A DNA stretch of 64,000 nt from an uncultured Bacteroidales bacterium (GCA_905233585.1 CAJOFD010000002.1:45007-109006); one strand, 5' to 3'. Counted from the stretch's first letter, positions 1 to 9,655 are shown. Made by a program: numbers and translations. Notes: a model not told the origin generated them from the sequence alone.

Positions 1-827
1 TAACAACGACAGAATATACCAAAAACCGTAAGGAAAGAAAAATATTGGATTATCAGAATGTTTTCTCCAAGGATTTATGGCGTTTTATGGAAAAAACAAA
101 CAAAACTGCCAATAAAAAATATCTGAAACGTTATAAACGTTTGCAAAAATACGAATCGGATGTTTTTAAATATTTCGATGAGAAAACAATTATTACTCAA
201 GTGGATAGAGATTGGATACAACATCATTGGGCTGATCATATTGTCGTTGTCCCCAATGGGGTGGATATGTCTTATTTTTCTCCTAAAAATACAAAAAAAC
301 AATATGATATAATTTTTACAGGCAATATGTCTTATTTGCCCAATGTGTTGGCTTGTGAATATATTGTCAAAGAGATTCTTCCTCAATTGTTGCAAAAATA
401 TCCCGATATAAAGATTGTATTATGTGGAGTGAATCCTTCACCGCGGGTATTAGCCTTAAAGAATATTCATGTGGAGGTAACGGGTTACGTTGAAGATATT
501 CGTGAGTATTATGCCCAATCAAAATTGTTTTTGGCACCTTTGGAAATCGGTTCGGGATTGCAAAACAAATTGTTAGAAGCTATGGCCATGAAATTGCCTT
601 GCATTACTTCTCCTTTGGCGAGTGAGCCATTAAAAGCCGATGCCAATCGTGATATTTTGATTTGCAATAGTGTTTTGGGTTATGTTGATGCCATAGACAA
701 TTTGTTGAGAAATAAAGATTTGTACAATTCTATTGCTGAAAATGCTTTCCGTTTTGTACAACAACATTACAATTGGGAGCAAACGACAGCCATACTCAAC
801 AATTTAATTGTTTCCCCATCGGATTAA
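1..827 (+). CDS. Glycosyltransferase family 4 (group 1), 5'-truncated by the window edge
   Basis: The reading frame is open from the first bases of the window without a start codon, so the N-terminal acceptor domain lies outside; a TTG at 45 is internal. What remains is the GT-B C-terminal half: PNGVD followed by a Rossmann-type strand (YDIIFTGNMSYLPN), and the donor-binding GSGLQNKLLEAMAM-type helix with its conserved Glu, then a C-terminal helix rich in aromatic residues. These are typical of group 1 sugar transferases that add nucleotide-sugar-derived residues to glycans at the cytoplasmic membrane. It converges with an O-antigen ligase-like gene, so a role in LPS or capsule assembly is inferred. 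Substrate cannot be told from sequence. Confidence 0.9.
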   Translation, partial: TTTEYTKNRKERKILDYQNVFSKDLWRFMEKTNKTANKKYLKRYKRLQKYESDVFKYFDEKTIITQVDRDWIQHHWADHIVVVPNGVDMSYFSPKNTKKQYDIIFTGNMSYLPNVLACEYIVKEILPQLLQKYPDIKIVLCGVNPSPRVLALKNIHVEVTGYVEDIREYYAQSKLFLAPLEIGSGLQNKLLEAMAMKLPCITSPLASEPLKADANRDILICNSVLGYVDAIDNLLRNKDLYNSIAENAFRFVQQHYNWEQTTAILNNLIVSPSD

Positions 828-891
828 TTCTGCAAAGTGATAGCATTATCTGCTTGTTGTATAATATGGTTGGAAAACATTCGGTTGTTTG

Positions 892-2214
892 TTACATGTG
901 TTTGTCATTGATTTGTCTGTTCTGATAAAAATAGGGTATTTGCAGGAATGAACAGAAAAAAACAAAAAACATAATGCCGATTTGCCGTTCTAAAATGGCT
1001 TCAAAACAAAAGGAAAACAGGCAAATAAAAAGGAATAATAAAAATTGTATGTTTTTGTATTTGAATCCACTATAAGTTAGTTCAAAAATAAGCAAACCGA
1101 ATATCAGAATACCCAACAAGCCCATGCCTGTAAAAATTTCCAAATATTGATTGTGTGCATTTAATTTGTTTTCATAGGGTCTGGTGTATCCCATATCTTT
1201 GGCCAAAGCCGCCCCTTTTTCGTTAATGCCGACAATGCCGATTCCTTTGGGAAAAGCCTCTTGACCAAGTATGGAATAGACATGCCAAGCCTGCATTCGC
1301 GTATCGTAATATTTGGGAGTGTAGGTATTGGCAGCGTGTGTATTTTTTTTGTATTCCACTTCTTCTTTTATAATGTCTTTGGTCGCAACAAATCTGTTGG
1401 TTTGTTTGGGCATAAACCATAGCATAAGTACAGCACAAAGTATAGGAACAGCCAAAATCTTTATGTACAGAAGTATTTGTCTGGGAGAACGGAACAACAA
1501 ATAAATAAAATAGATAGCAAATGTTAGTATGGTGGCCAAGATAGTGCTTCGTGAAAACAACAAAACAATGCCTCCGAACAAAAATATTGTTACAAAAATA
1601 GTCAATATTTGTGATATTATATTCCAATTATTTTTTATACAATTGTATATCAATAAAATAATGGAAATTAGATGTATCATGGAAATATAGGTGGGATGGT
1701 AATGCCATGATAGATTGGAATAGTAATAATGAGAAAGGTCAAAGTGTTGTTTTTCCATAACAAAGGCATGTCCAATCAAGATAAACAAGGAAATAAGACA
1801 AGAAACGGTCAATGTCCAGATGAGGATTTTTATTTTTTTTGCCGATAAGACATCTGTTTTTTGAATGGCAAAAACTATAGGCATAATTACATAAGGCAAT
1901 TTCTGAACAAGATTGTCAAATAGATAGACATCTGAAATGAGAATGCCATAAAGGTAAACTAAATAAAAAAGCAAAAATGGGATTGTTTTTCTCAATATTG
2001 TTTTCCCTTCGAGGTGTTGGTATGCCTTTTTTACCGTTTTAGTTTTGATATTCAAAAACAAAAACACCAATTCGTTGATAATGAACAAGGCAGTAATTAA
2101 TGGTGTTATGTTGAAAAAATCAGGAGTGGTACAAGGCAATGCCACTAAAAAGGCAAACAACAACACAAAAAATGTTTGTTGATGAAATTGGTCTATTTTA
2201 GTGATTGTATTCAT
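892..2214 (-). CDS. O-antigen ligase / polymerase family membrane protein (WaaL/Wzy-type)
   Basis: A 440-residue protein with about ten hydrophobic segments and a large loop near residues 280-350 that ends in the motif NKLNAHNQYLEIFTGMG. The HNxYL motif preceding a membrane segment is the signature of the Wzy_C/O-antigen ligase domain, which joins undecaprenyl-linked glycans to lipid A core or polymerises repeat units on the periplasmic face. It starts with ATG at 2214, only 8 nt after the stop of the upstream T9SS gene, and probably shares its transcript. Ligase versus polymerase cannot be separated by sequence alone. It ends 64 nt from the convergent glycosyltransferase. Confidence 0.85.
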   Translation of the reverse strand: MNTITKIDQFHQQTFFVLLFAFLVALPCTTPDFFNITPLITALFIINELVFLFLNIKTKTVKKAYQHLEGKTILRKTIPFLLFYLVYLYGILISDVYLFDNLVQKLPYVIMPIVFAIQKTDVLSAKKIKILIWTLTVSCLISLFILIGHAFVMEKQHFDLSHYYYSNLSWHYHPTYISMIHLISIILLIYNCIKNNWNIISQILTIFVTIFLFGGIVLLFSRSTILATILTFAIYFIYLLFRSPRQILLYIKILAVPILCAVLMLWFMPKQTNRFVATKDIIKEEVEYKKNTHAANTYTPKYYDTRMQAWHVYSILGQEAFPKGIGIVGINEKGAALAKDMGYTRPYENKLNAHNQYLEIFTGMGLLGILIFGLLIFELTYSGFKYKNIQFLLFLFICLFSFCFEAILERQIGIMFFVFFCSFLQIPYFYQNRQINDKHM

Positions 2215-2222
2215 GTGCTATA

Positions 2223-3692
2223 CTATTGAATGCTGATTTTTGTAACGGATTGTCCATGTTTGTGGGTATATTGCAAAAAGTAAATGCCTTTAGGTAGGTT
2301 GGTAACATCAATTACAATATGTTCATTGTTTGATTGTATCTGTTTGTATTTTTGTCCTAAAACAGAATAGAGGTTAATGTTTATTTTTTCACCAGAGTTG
2401 TTGTAAATGTGAATGGTTTGGTTTTGAACGGGATTGGGATAGATTTTCACAAAATTATCTTCCTCTGTTTTAGCCGTAATGGCTTGAGGTTGTGCTTGTA
2501 AGAAAGGAGAATAAAATACTTTGCCTAAATTGGCGTTATCTGGTTGATGTACAATAACATTTTCTATTTCCAATGAATCGTTGCTACCCCAATAGTTGCC
2601 GATAGCATAAATATTGTCGGCACTGTTATTGTATAAATCATATTTGACTCCGCTATTGCCATTGCCATAGATGGAATTGTTGCCGTAGTCGTTTAATGTT
2701 CCCATATCAATGGCATGATGATTGATGGCAGTGATTCCCCAAAGATTGCCTGTAATGACATTCCCTCTTAAATACGCACGCATAGAAGAATCGGATCCAT
2801 AAATACTGATACCGCTTCCTCCATTGTTGGGAGTTGTTTCTAAATTATTGTCAATAAAATAATTGTTGATAATAATAGAAGAAATGTTTTTGCCATATTG
2901 AGTGAAACCATAGCGGTTGTTTTTGATTGTGTTGTTTGCTATAAACATTTTTGTAACAATGTTGCTTGGATAGATGTTCATAATTCCAATGCCGCCAGAC
3001 ATATTTGAGGCAAGACCTTCTATGGTGTTGTCTATAATGTAAAGGGTGTCTTCAGTTGCAGGACCGATGTTTATTTGAGGAAAATTGCCATTGCTTAAGT
3101 CGTTATTGTATAAAATATTGTTTATTATTTTTGGGGAACCGTAGGTATTTGCAGGAGAAGCGATGGCCGCTTTTTGATTGTCATGAAAATAACAATGTTG
3201 TATAATAGGGTTGCAATTCATATAATTGATGCAGGCATCGGAAAAATTTCGGAATTCACATTTGTCAAATTCCATATTTGTTGTGGAAATCAATACACGA
3301 TAGCAGTTTTCTATAATCAAATTGGAAAGTGTTGTGGCAGTAGCATTGTCAAAGTGAATACTAAAAAACTTGTTGCTCATCAAGTCTCCGCTCAACAACA
3401 AAGAATCTGTTCTGTTTTCTGTCAATAATGTTCCTTGTATAGTTATGTCGATGTTGTCGGCCATATTTATGCAGGTTACGGAATTTTCAAGCAAAAGCGT
3501 ATCGCCTTGCAAAATAGTAATATTTTCTCCGATTACAAATTTTCCGTCTGCCAATTTTTGCACATTCACAGAATCTATGTTGCTTAATTCAGTGATGGTG
3601 TAGTGTATTCCATTTCCACTGCTTGACCATTGTGCTTGGGTGCTCCAACAACAAGCAAATAATACAATTGTAATAATAATATTTCTATACAT
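2223..3692 (-). CDS. Secreted right-handed beta-helix protein with T9SS type A sorting domain
   Basis: A 489-residue protein with a signal peptide (MYRNIIITIVLFACCWSTQAQ), a long central region of short repeated strands rich in Asn, Ile and Gly (about residues 100-370: NNTI, NNYF, GNVIT and similar turns) typical of parallel beta-helix folds, and a C-terminal T9SS type A domain beginning FVKIYPNPVQNQT and ending in LPKGIYFLQY and a Lys-rich last strand. The family is exported through the outer membrane and anchored or released at the surface. The beta-helix often binds or cleaves polysaccharide, but no catalytic motif could be assigned. First gene of a two-gene unit with the O-antigen ligase-like gene. 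Confidence 0.85.
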   Translation of the reverse strand: MYRNIIITIVLFACCWSTQAQWSSSGNGIHYTITELSNIDSVNVQKLADGKFVIGENITILQGDTLLLENSVTCINMADNIDITIQGTLLTENRTDSLLLSGDLMSNKFFSIHFDNATATTLSNLIIENCYRVLISTTNMEFDKCEFRNFSDACINYMNCNPIIQHCYFHDNQKAAIASPANTYGSPKIINNILYNNDLSNGNFPQINIGPATEDTLYIIDNTIEGLASNMSGGIGIMNIYPSNIVTKMFIANNTIKNNRYGFTQYGKNISSIIINNYFIDNNLETTPNNGGSGISIYGSDSSMRAYLRGNVITGNLWGITAINHHAIDMGTLNDYGNNSIYGNGNSGVKYDLYNNSADNIYAIGNYWGSNDSLEIENVIVHQPDNANLGKVFYSPFLQAQPQAITAKTEEDNFVKIYPNPVQNQTIHIYNNSGEKININLYSVLGQKYKQIQSNNEHIVIDVTNLPKGIYFLQYTHKHGQSVTKISIQ

Positions 3693-3727
3693 TTCTTATT
3701 CTTATATTTTTTAACAAAAGTAAATAA

Positions 3728-3735
3728 CAAAGATA
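3728..3735 (-). promoter_or_regulatory. -7 promoter box (TATCTTTG, minus strand)
   Basis: Matches the Bacteroidetes primary-sigma -7 consensus TAnnTTTG, about 36 nt upstream of the ATG at 3692 of the T9SS beta-helix gene. A clear -33 TTTG is not seen. Confidence 0.55.
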
Positions 3736-3831
3736 TAAAAAATATTCCAATCAAAATTTTATTGATATTAAGTTATTTGAGTAAATTTTTTGCTAAAAAA
3801 ACATAGCAAGTGGAAAGAAAATAAAAAATTG

Positions 3832-3839
3832 TACCTTTG
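3832..3839 (+). promoter_or_regulatory. -7 promoter box (TACCTTTG)
   Basis: TAnnTTTG match about 90 nt upstream of the thioesterase gene at 3929, giving an AT-rich leader of roughly 80 nt. It probably drives the thioesterase-recX-prfB-pepT unit. Confidence 0.6.
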
Positions 3840-3928
3840 CGAAAAAATAGATTTTATCTGTTATTTATATGTTTATTTTCAATAAAAATAAAGTGTAAAT
3901 ATTTGATATAAAGAAAAAAGTATAAAAT

Positions 3929-4408
3929 ATGAAACGGAAAATCAAAAATGCTTTTGCAAAAGACGAATACAATTGTTTTGGCTGCTCTCCGTTCAATCCT
4001 ATTGGTTTGAACCTGCAATTTTACGAAGTTGATGATTATATCGAATCGGAATGGACCCCGCATGTGCATTTTGAGGGTTATCCCGGTAGTGTTCATGGGG
4101 GCATTCAAGCGGTTTTGATGGATGAAATTGCGGCTTGGACAATGTATATCAAAGCCAAAAGGGCAGGGGTTACCGCCAAAATGAACATTCGATACCGAAA
4201 ACAATTGGATAGTACTCAAAAAACGATAACCTTGCGAGGCAAATTGCGTGAAATAAAACACAATTTGTGTTTTATGGAAACACAGATACTGAATGAAAAA
4301 AATGAAATTTGTTCGGAAGCCGAAGTTGTTTATTTCTGCTATTCTCCTGAACAATCGGTGAACGAATGCCATTTTCCTGCTGATTTCAATAGTTTTTTTG
4401 AAGAATAA
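3929..4408 (+). CDS. PaaI-like hotdog-fold acyl-CoA thioesterase
   Basis: The 159-residue length and the motif GYPGSVHGGIQAVLMDEIAAW (near residues 50-70) identify the PaaI/YiiD-type hotdog family; the HGG turn and the Asp of LMDE are the usual catalytic elements for hydrolysis of acyl-CoA thioesters in the cytoplasm. An N-terminal CFGCSPFNPIGLNL motif with two Cys is common in this subgroup. It is the first gene of a plus-strand operon and its TAA overlaps the ATG of recX (TAATG). The physiological acyl substrate is unknown. Confidence 0.85.
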   Translation: MKRKIKNAFAKDEYNCFGCSPFNPIGLNLQFYEVDDYIESEWTPHVHFEGYPGSVHGGIQAVLMDEIAAWTMYIKAKRAGVTAKMNIRYRKQLDSTQKTITLRGKLREIKHNLCFMETQILNEKNEICSEAEVVYFCYSPEQSVNECHFPADFNSFFEE

Positions 4409-4887
4409 TGGAAGAAAAACCCAAGCGTATCGTTACAACATTGCAGGCTATCGAAAAGGTGAAACGATATTGTGCCATGGCCGAACATTGTCAAGAAGAT
4501 GTTCGGCAAAAGTTAAAGTCGTATAATGTTGATAATGATAAAATTGAATCTATTATTTGTGACCTTATCGCGGAAAAATATATTGATGAATTGAGATATG
4601 CCACCGCTTTTGTAAAAGGAAAAACAAACATTAAATCATGGGGAAAAATCAAGATTATCAACGAATTGAAGAAGAAAAAAATCAGTCAGAAATGTATTGA
4701 CATGGCATTGGGAAATATTCCCGAGACAGATTTTCAACAAAAAATGGGCATATTGGCAGAAAAATGGTTGAAAACACATCAAAATGAAGCCCAAAATCAA
4801 ATAAAACAAAAACTTTTTCGTTTTTTATATTCCAAGGGCTATTCCTCTGATGAAATATGGAATTTTTTGAACAAAATTAATTTTTAA
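4408..4887 (+). CDS. recX: Regulatory protein RecX
   Basis: A 159-residue, highly charged, helical protein whose three-helix repeats match RecX: AEHCQEDVRQKLKSYNVDNDKIESII (R1), then YIDELRYATAFVKGK and WGKIKIINELKKKKIS (R2), and the C-terminal KLFRFLYSKGYSSDEIWNFL (R3). RecX binds in the groove of RecA filaments and limits their extension. Translation is coupled to the thioesterase by a one-base overlap, and prfB follows after 8 nt. recA is not in this window, which is common in Bacteroidetes. Confidence 0.9.
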   Translation: MEEKPKRIVTTLQAIEKVKRYCAMAEHCQEDVRQKLKSYNVDNDKIESIICDLIAEKYIDELRYATAFVKGKTNIKSWGKIKIINELKKKKISQKCIDMALGNIPETDFQQKMGILAEKWLKTHQNEAQNQIKQKLFRFLYSKGYSSDEIWNFLNKINF

Positions 4888-4895
4888 TAAGAATT

Positions 4896-5988
4896 ATGGT
4901 ATTGCTAAACGGATTAAAAGATTTGCAACAACGTCTGTCCGAGATTCGGAGGCATCTTTGACATTGACAAAAAATTACAATATCTTGCCGAACAAGAAGA
5001 AATAATTCACGCTCCCGATTTTTGGAACAATCCACAAGAGGCTGAAAAACAATTGAAAAACATCAGCCGCATAAAAACATGGACAGATATGTTTGCCCAA
5101 ACGCAAACTTTGGTTGAAGAGTTGGAAATAGCATTGGAATTGTTTGGAATAGAGGAAATTACCGAACAGGAGTTGGACAAAGCCTACGAAAAAGCCTTGG
5201 CAAGTGTAGAAAAAATGGAGTTTCGGCGAATGATGTCAGGTGAAGAGGATAGACTTGGTGTTACCATCACCATCAATTCCGGAGCAGGTGGCACTGAAAG
5301 TCAAGATTGGGCAGAGATGCTTTTGCGAATGTATATGCGTTGGGGTGAAATGCATGGTTACAAAATCCGTGAATTAGACCGCTTAGATGGTGATGTGGCC
5401 GGCATAAAGTCTGTTACTATAGAGTTGGAGGGCGAATACGGTTATGGCAACCTCAAGGGAGAAAGTGGGGTGCATCGTTTGGTAAGACTTTCACCGTTTG
5501 ATGCGGCCAACAAACGCCATACTTCCTTTGCTTCGGTGTTTGCTTGCCCTGTTATTGATGAAAATATAAACATTGTTGTCAATTCCAGTGATATTGTTTG
5601 GGATACTTTTCGTAGTGGAGGCCCGGGAGGCCAAAATGTCAATAAGGTGGAAACGGCGGTCAGACTTCATCACCAACCTTCAGGTTTGGTAATTGAATGT
5701 CAAGAGACCCGTTCGCAATTACAAAACAAAGAAAAAGCCATACAAATGCTTAAATCAAGGCTTTATGAAATTGAAATACAGAAAAAATATGCCAAAATTG
5801 ATGAAATTGAAAGCAATAAAAAGAAAATAGAATGGGGTTCGCAAATTAGAAATTATGTGTTACACCCCTACAAATTGGTCAAAGATATGCGTACAAATTA
5901 TGAAACATCTAATGCTCAAGCCGTTCTAGATGGTCATATTGATGAATTTTTAAAAGCATATCTTATGGCTTTTGGCTCTGGACAATAA
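4896..5988 (+). CDS. prfB: Peptide chain release factor 2, expressed through a +1 programmed frameshift
   Basis: The ATG at 4896 opens a 21-codon leader ([10 protein letters not shown]...) that stops at an in-frame TGA (4959-4961); a +1 shift at CTT-TGA-C continues into the main frame to give about 363 residues, the normal RF2 length. The protein has the SPF tripeptide (about 199-201) that reads UGA/UAA and the GGQ motif in [11 protein letters not shown] (about 244-246) that triggers peptidyl-tRNA hydrolysis. A start placed in the second frame would remove the conserved N-terminus. The shift site gives autoregulation: when RF2 is scarce, the leader UGA is read slowly and frameshifting rises. 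pepT follows after 1 nt. Confidence 0.97.
4947..4962 (+). promoter_or_regulatory. prfB programmed +1 frameshift site
   Basis: An internal Shine-Dalgarno-like CGGAGG lies three bases before CTT TGA C, the canonical arrangement for RF2 autoregulatory frameshifting. The zero frame ends at TGA; the +1 frame (GAC ATT GAC AAA) runs on without a stop to 5988. Confidence 0.95.
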
Positions 5989-5989
5989 A

Positions 5990-7255
5990 ATGATTGTGAT
6001 GAAAAACAGAATTTTAAATAGATTTTTAAAATATGTGTCATTTGATACACAATCGAATGAACAAAGCATAAGTGTTCCAAGTACAGGTTCGCAACTTGTT
6101 TTTGCCAAATATTTGGCAAAAGAATTGCAAGACATTGGTTTAAAGAAGGTTGAAATTAGTAAACATGGAATTCTAACGGCTCATTTGCCTGCAAATACTG
6201 CAAAAAAAATTGCCCGTTTGGGATTTATTTCCCATTTGGATACCGCTCCGGGTATGAGTGGAAAAAATGTGAATCCTCAAGTTGTCAACAATTATGACGG
6301 GAAAGATATTGTATTGAATGAAGATAAGAATATCCGTCTCTCTGTCAATAGTTTTCCTGAATTGAAAAAGTATATCCACCAAACAATTATTTGCACAGAT
6401 GGTACTACCTTGCTTGGTGCTGATGACAAAGCCGGTGTTGCTGAAATAGTTTCTGTTCTGGAATATCTTGTTACACATCAAGATATTGAACATGGAGATA
6501 TTTGCATTGCTTTTACCCCCGATGAAGAAATAGGGCGTGGAGCAGATAATTTTAACGTTGAAACATTCGGTGCCGATTATGCCTATACGGTTGATGGTGG
6601 AGGTATTGGTGATTTGGAATATGAAAATTTCAATGCTGCCGCCGTTGATGTTTATATTCAGGGGCGGGACATTCACCCTGGGGCCGCTAAGGGGATTATG
6701 ATAAATTCCCAATTGATAGCCATGCAGTTGCAGGCGAATTTGCCCGAAAAAGAAAGACCGGAATTGACAGAGGCTTACGAAGGATTTTTCCTCTTGACAA
6801 ACATGGAAGGAACTATTGACAAAACGCATTTGCAATACATTATCAGAGACCATGATAGAGAAAAGTTTGAAGCAAAAAAACAAAAAATACGTTCTATTGT
6901 TCATCAGATAAATCAAGAATATGGGCAGGAATTGGTCATTTGTCATATCAGAGACCAATATTACAACATGAAAGAAAAAATTGAGCCCGTTTCTTTTTTG
7001 ATTGATGTGGCTTGTGAAGCTATGAAAAATGCCGGTGTTCAGCCCAATATCGCTCCCATTAGAGGAGGTACAGACGGGGCAAGATTGTCATTTATGGGCT
7101 TGCCTTGTCCGAATTTGTTCACGGGAGGACACAATTTTCATGGACGGGAAGAGTTTGTCGTGTTGGAAAGTATGGAAAAATCATGCCAAACTATATTGAA
7201 TATCATTCAGTTGTTTGCCCAAAGACAGATTGTGGCAGAAAAGAAGAATAGCTAA
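5990..7255 (+). CDS. pepT: Peptidase T (tripeptide aminopeptidase)
   Basis: About 421 residues, the usual PepT length. Zinc-ligand motifs of the M20 family are visible: GFISHLDTAPGMSG (His and Asp), GTTLLGADDKAGVA (bridging Asp), FTPDEEIGRGAD (catalytic Glu and zinc Glu) and a late GGHNFHGREE His. It removes N-terminal residues from tripeptides in the cytoplasm. ATG codons at 5990 and 5999 are both possible; a TTG at 5972 would overlap prfB by 17 nt and is less likely. It belongs to the operon running from 3929. Confidence 0.95.
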   Translation: MIVMKNRILNRFLKYVSFDTQSNEQSISVPSTGSQLVFAKYLAKELQDIGLKKVEISKHGILTAHLPANTAKKIARLGFISHLDTAPGMSGKNVNPQVVNNYDGKDIVLNEDKNIRLSVNSFPELKKYIHQTIICTDGTTLLGADDKAGVAEIVSVLEYLVTHQDIEHGDICIAFTPDEEIGRGADNFNVETFGADYAYTVDGGGIGDLEYENFNAAAVDVYIQGRDIHPGAAKGIMINSQLIAMQLQANLPEKERPELTEAYEGFFLLTNMEGTIDKTHLQYIIRDHDREKFEAKKQKIRSIVHQINQEYGQELVICHIRDQYYNMKEKIEPVSFLIDVACEAMKNAGVQPNIAPIRGGTDGARLSFMGLPCPNLFTGGHNFHGREEFVVLESMEKSCQTILNIIQLFAQRQIVAEKKNS

Positions 7256-7256
7256 A

Positions 7257-7856
7257 ATGAAAAAGATATTATTATTTGCTGTAACGCTAATGTTGTGTGT
7301 TGCTTGCCAAAAAACATTCACTATTACGGTTACTTCAAATAATGGCAATTATGGGACTGTTTCGGGTGGAGGTGTGTACACCAAAGGAACGGAAATAACA
7401 ATAAAAGCCTTGCCAAAAGAGGGCTGTAAATTCAAAACATGGGAAGATGGTAATACAGACAATCCTCGCACGCTTATCGTAGAAAACGATGCTGTATATA
7501 CTGCTGTCTTCATCGGAGATGAAGATATGTTTACCATAAATGTAAATGCTGATAATGAGAATTTTGGAACTACAATAGGAAGCGGTATTTATGCCAAAGG
7601 AACCAGCATTCAAATACAAGCTGTTCCCAATGTTGCTTGCTATTTCAAAGCATAGAATGACGGGAATAGGGAAAATTCCCGCACCGTTACCGTTACTGCC
7701 AATGCAACCAATCCGCAAGGTGCAGTATCGGGAATCGCTCATGTATATCGAGGTGGAAGTAGGAGTGCTTATGCTTCGCGTTGCCGTGTAACTTATCGTA
7801 CTATGGGGACACCTACTGAACGTTACAACGACCTTGGCTTCCGTGTTGCCTTATAG
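7257..7856 (+). pseudogene. Decayed lipoprotein: InlB-like repeats joined to a sulfatase-modifying-factor (FGE)-like C-terminus
   Basis: The frame begins MKKILLFAVTLMLCVACQKTF (lipoprotein signal, Cys lipobox) and encodes two copies of a beta-repeat resembling the divergent InlB B-repeat domain (TVSGGGVYTKGTEITIKALP... and GTTIGSGIYAKGTSIQIQAVP...). An in-frame TAG at 7653 replaces what should be Trp, since the next residues NDGNRENSRTVTVTANA continue the repeat. The same frame then carries RGGSRSAYASRCRVTYR...YNDLGFRVAL, the last ~45 residues of an FGE/SUMF1-type domain whose first part is missing. So the locus has both a nonsense codon and an internal deletion. A paralogous N-terminus occurs at 48010 on the other strand. 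It follows pepT by 1 nt. Confidence 0.8.
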
Positions 7857-7870
7857 CCGTTCCCGAATTT

Positions 7871-7913
7871 GTATGGCAGCTGTTTTTGATGTAGGGATGC
7901 ACTGAATGTGTCC
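7871..7913 (+). repeat. Short composite repeat, copy A (degenerate)
   Basis: Contains TATGGCAGCTG followed by TGATGTAGGGATGCAC and GTGTCC, matching the two modules found at 12087-12145 and, in inverted orientation, 14580-14624. The hairpin is imperfect. The rest of 7857-8318 holds no convincing gene; it contains this copy, a TC microsatellite and a small GCAGAAAAA/TTTTTCTGC hairpin at 8180-8200. Confidence 0.6.
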
Positions 7914-8114
7914 GTAAAGACAAGGTTTTGAACAATAGAATCTGAAAAAGGCAGTGGAAAAAACTGTTAAAAAAGTATTACATTTGTATTTTGATTATAG
8001 TATTTTCAGATATTTATCGAAAGAGAAAAATGACTTTTTTTGAAGAAAACAGCTTTGGAAATTTTACGAAACACATGCCGTTTTTTGCCCTTGAAAAACG
8101 TAAGTGCTTGATTG

Positions 8115-8152
<38 letters not shown>

Positions 8153-8318
8153 ATATAATCCTATATATTTTTTTTACTAGCAGAAAAACCATTTTTCTGC
8201 CAAGCGTATGCATGTCTTATTTTTGTTGTTTTTACCATTTCTTTTCTATGTATATAGTAAGAACGGGAAGGGGCTTTTTTTTGTAAAATCATTGTTAAAT
8301 ATTTTAATAAAGTTGAAG

Positions 8319-9560
8319 ATGAAAAAAATTGTTTTGTTATGTAATTTATTTACACTTTTTATGGGGGCTTATGCTCAAGATATTATTGTAACCAAAGAAG
8401 CCCAAAAGATTGAGGCAAAAATATTGGAGGTTTCCTCTACCGAAATCAAGTACAAGAAACAGAGTAATTTAGAGGGACCTACTTTCATTTTAGGGGTAGA
8501 AGAAATCAATTCTATTATATATGCCAATGGCGAGGTGCAGTTGTTGTTTACCAAACAGCAAAAGGAACAACTAGTCCAATCAGCCCAACCAGCTTCCAAC
8601 GCAACAACTCCAACTCAGCCTATAGAAACAAAACCTATTACTCCAACATCAAAAGAAACCACTCCCATATACTATGCGTCACAATACAAAGGGCAATCTC
8701 TGCCTGTGTTTACTTTCCAAAAAGTGATGGTGCCTTATTATCAAACACCAAGGTATAGATATGTTGCCGATAATATGGTATTTACGGAAGGCGAGTTTTT
8801 GAAATTCTGTAAAGCCCATTGTTATGAGGCTTATAAGTATAAAAATGATATTAGTACCGCATTCAGTGTTTATAATCGCACTTGTGCAGAAAAAGGCAAT
8901 GTTGATGAGGAACAAAATACCAATAGAGACAATCCTCAACAAGTTGATAAAAATAATAGGGAAATCACAAATTCATTTGATAAACAATCTGATAATCAGC
9001 GTCCATTTATCAAAAGAGCCATGTTCAATATGTATATAGATGCTGGTATGATTGTTCCTAAAGCTGTTCCTAAAGGTTTCTTTTTGGGGGCTTCTACCAA
9101 TTTTACTTTTGGTTGTAGAATAAAAGATTATGTTTTTGTCGGAGGTAGCATAGGTTACGATTATTTTTTTACCAATTTATTACATCCTTATTACAGCTAT
9201 ATTTATAACGAAGAAGGGGAATTGCTGCTGAGAGAACGTGTGCCTATTAATAGTCACGCTATTACAGCAATGGCAAATGTGAGAGTATATATTCCTGTCA
9301 AACCGAATATTTATCCTTATTTTGAAACTTCTGTTGGTACAAGTTCGTTTATTATTTTAAACCCCATATCAACTTCATTCAGATTAAAAGTAGGAGTTGG
9401 TATAGATGCAAGTCGTTTTTCGTTTGGTTTAGGCTATGATTTTTCAAGTAAGACATCTTTTGATTTTGTTGATCATTATGAACATCATCATATTTATAAT
9501 AATTATAAAACACATTCCTTCTATTTTAAGTTGGGAATCAGAATTGGACATATGAGATAA
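8319..9560 (+). CDS. Outer-membrane beta-barrel protein with periplasmic N-terminal domain
   Basis: A 413-residue protein. The ATG at 8319 gives a clean signal peptide (MKKIVLLCNLFTLFMGAYAQ); an upstream ATG at 8208 in the same frame adds a second hydrophobic stretch and is unlikely. The N-terminal part (IIVTKEAQKIEAKILEVSSTE...) resembles short domains found in many Bacteroidetes surface proteins, followed by a low-complexity linker rich in Pro and Thr (about 80-120), a segment with Tyr and Cys, and a C-terminal region (about 260-413) of alternating hydrophobic strands ending in YFKLGIRIGHMR, as in beta-barrels. Function unknown. It stands alone between repeats. Confidence 0.7.
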   Translation: MKKIVLLCNLFTLFMGAYAQDIIVTKEAQKIEAKILEVSSTEIKYKKQSNLEGPTFILGVEEINSIIYANGEVQLLFTKQQKEQLVQSAQPASNATTPTQPIETKPITPTSKETTPIYYASQYKGQSLPVFTFQKVMVPYYQTPRYRYVADNMVFTEGEFLKFCKAHCYEAYKYKNDISTAFSVYNRTCAEKGNVDEEQNTNRDNPQQVDKNNREITNSFDKQSDNQRPFIKRAMFNMYIDAGMIVPKAVPKGFFLGASTNFTFGCRIKDYVFVGGSIGYDYFFTNLLHPYYSYIYNEEGELLLRERVPINSHAITAMANVRVYIPVKPNIYPYFETSVGTSSFIILNPISTSFRLKVGVGIDASRFSFGLGYDFSSKTSFDFVDHYEHHHIYNNYKTHSFYFKLGIRIGHMR

Positions 9561-9655
9561 TAAAATAAGTTAAAAAAAAGATATATTGGGATATTTTTAA
9601 TGCTTTTAGTTATTGCTTTTATAAAAAATAAAAGCATTAACAATTAAAATGGTAG

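Noticed and set aside
6173..6958. 261-codon antisense frame within pepT
   Set aside because: It is a shadow of the pepT reading frame on the other strand; codon use, lack of start context and the strong pepT motifs argue against it.
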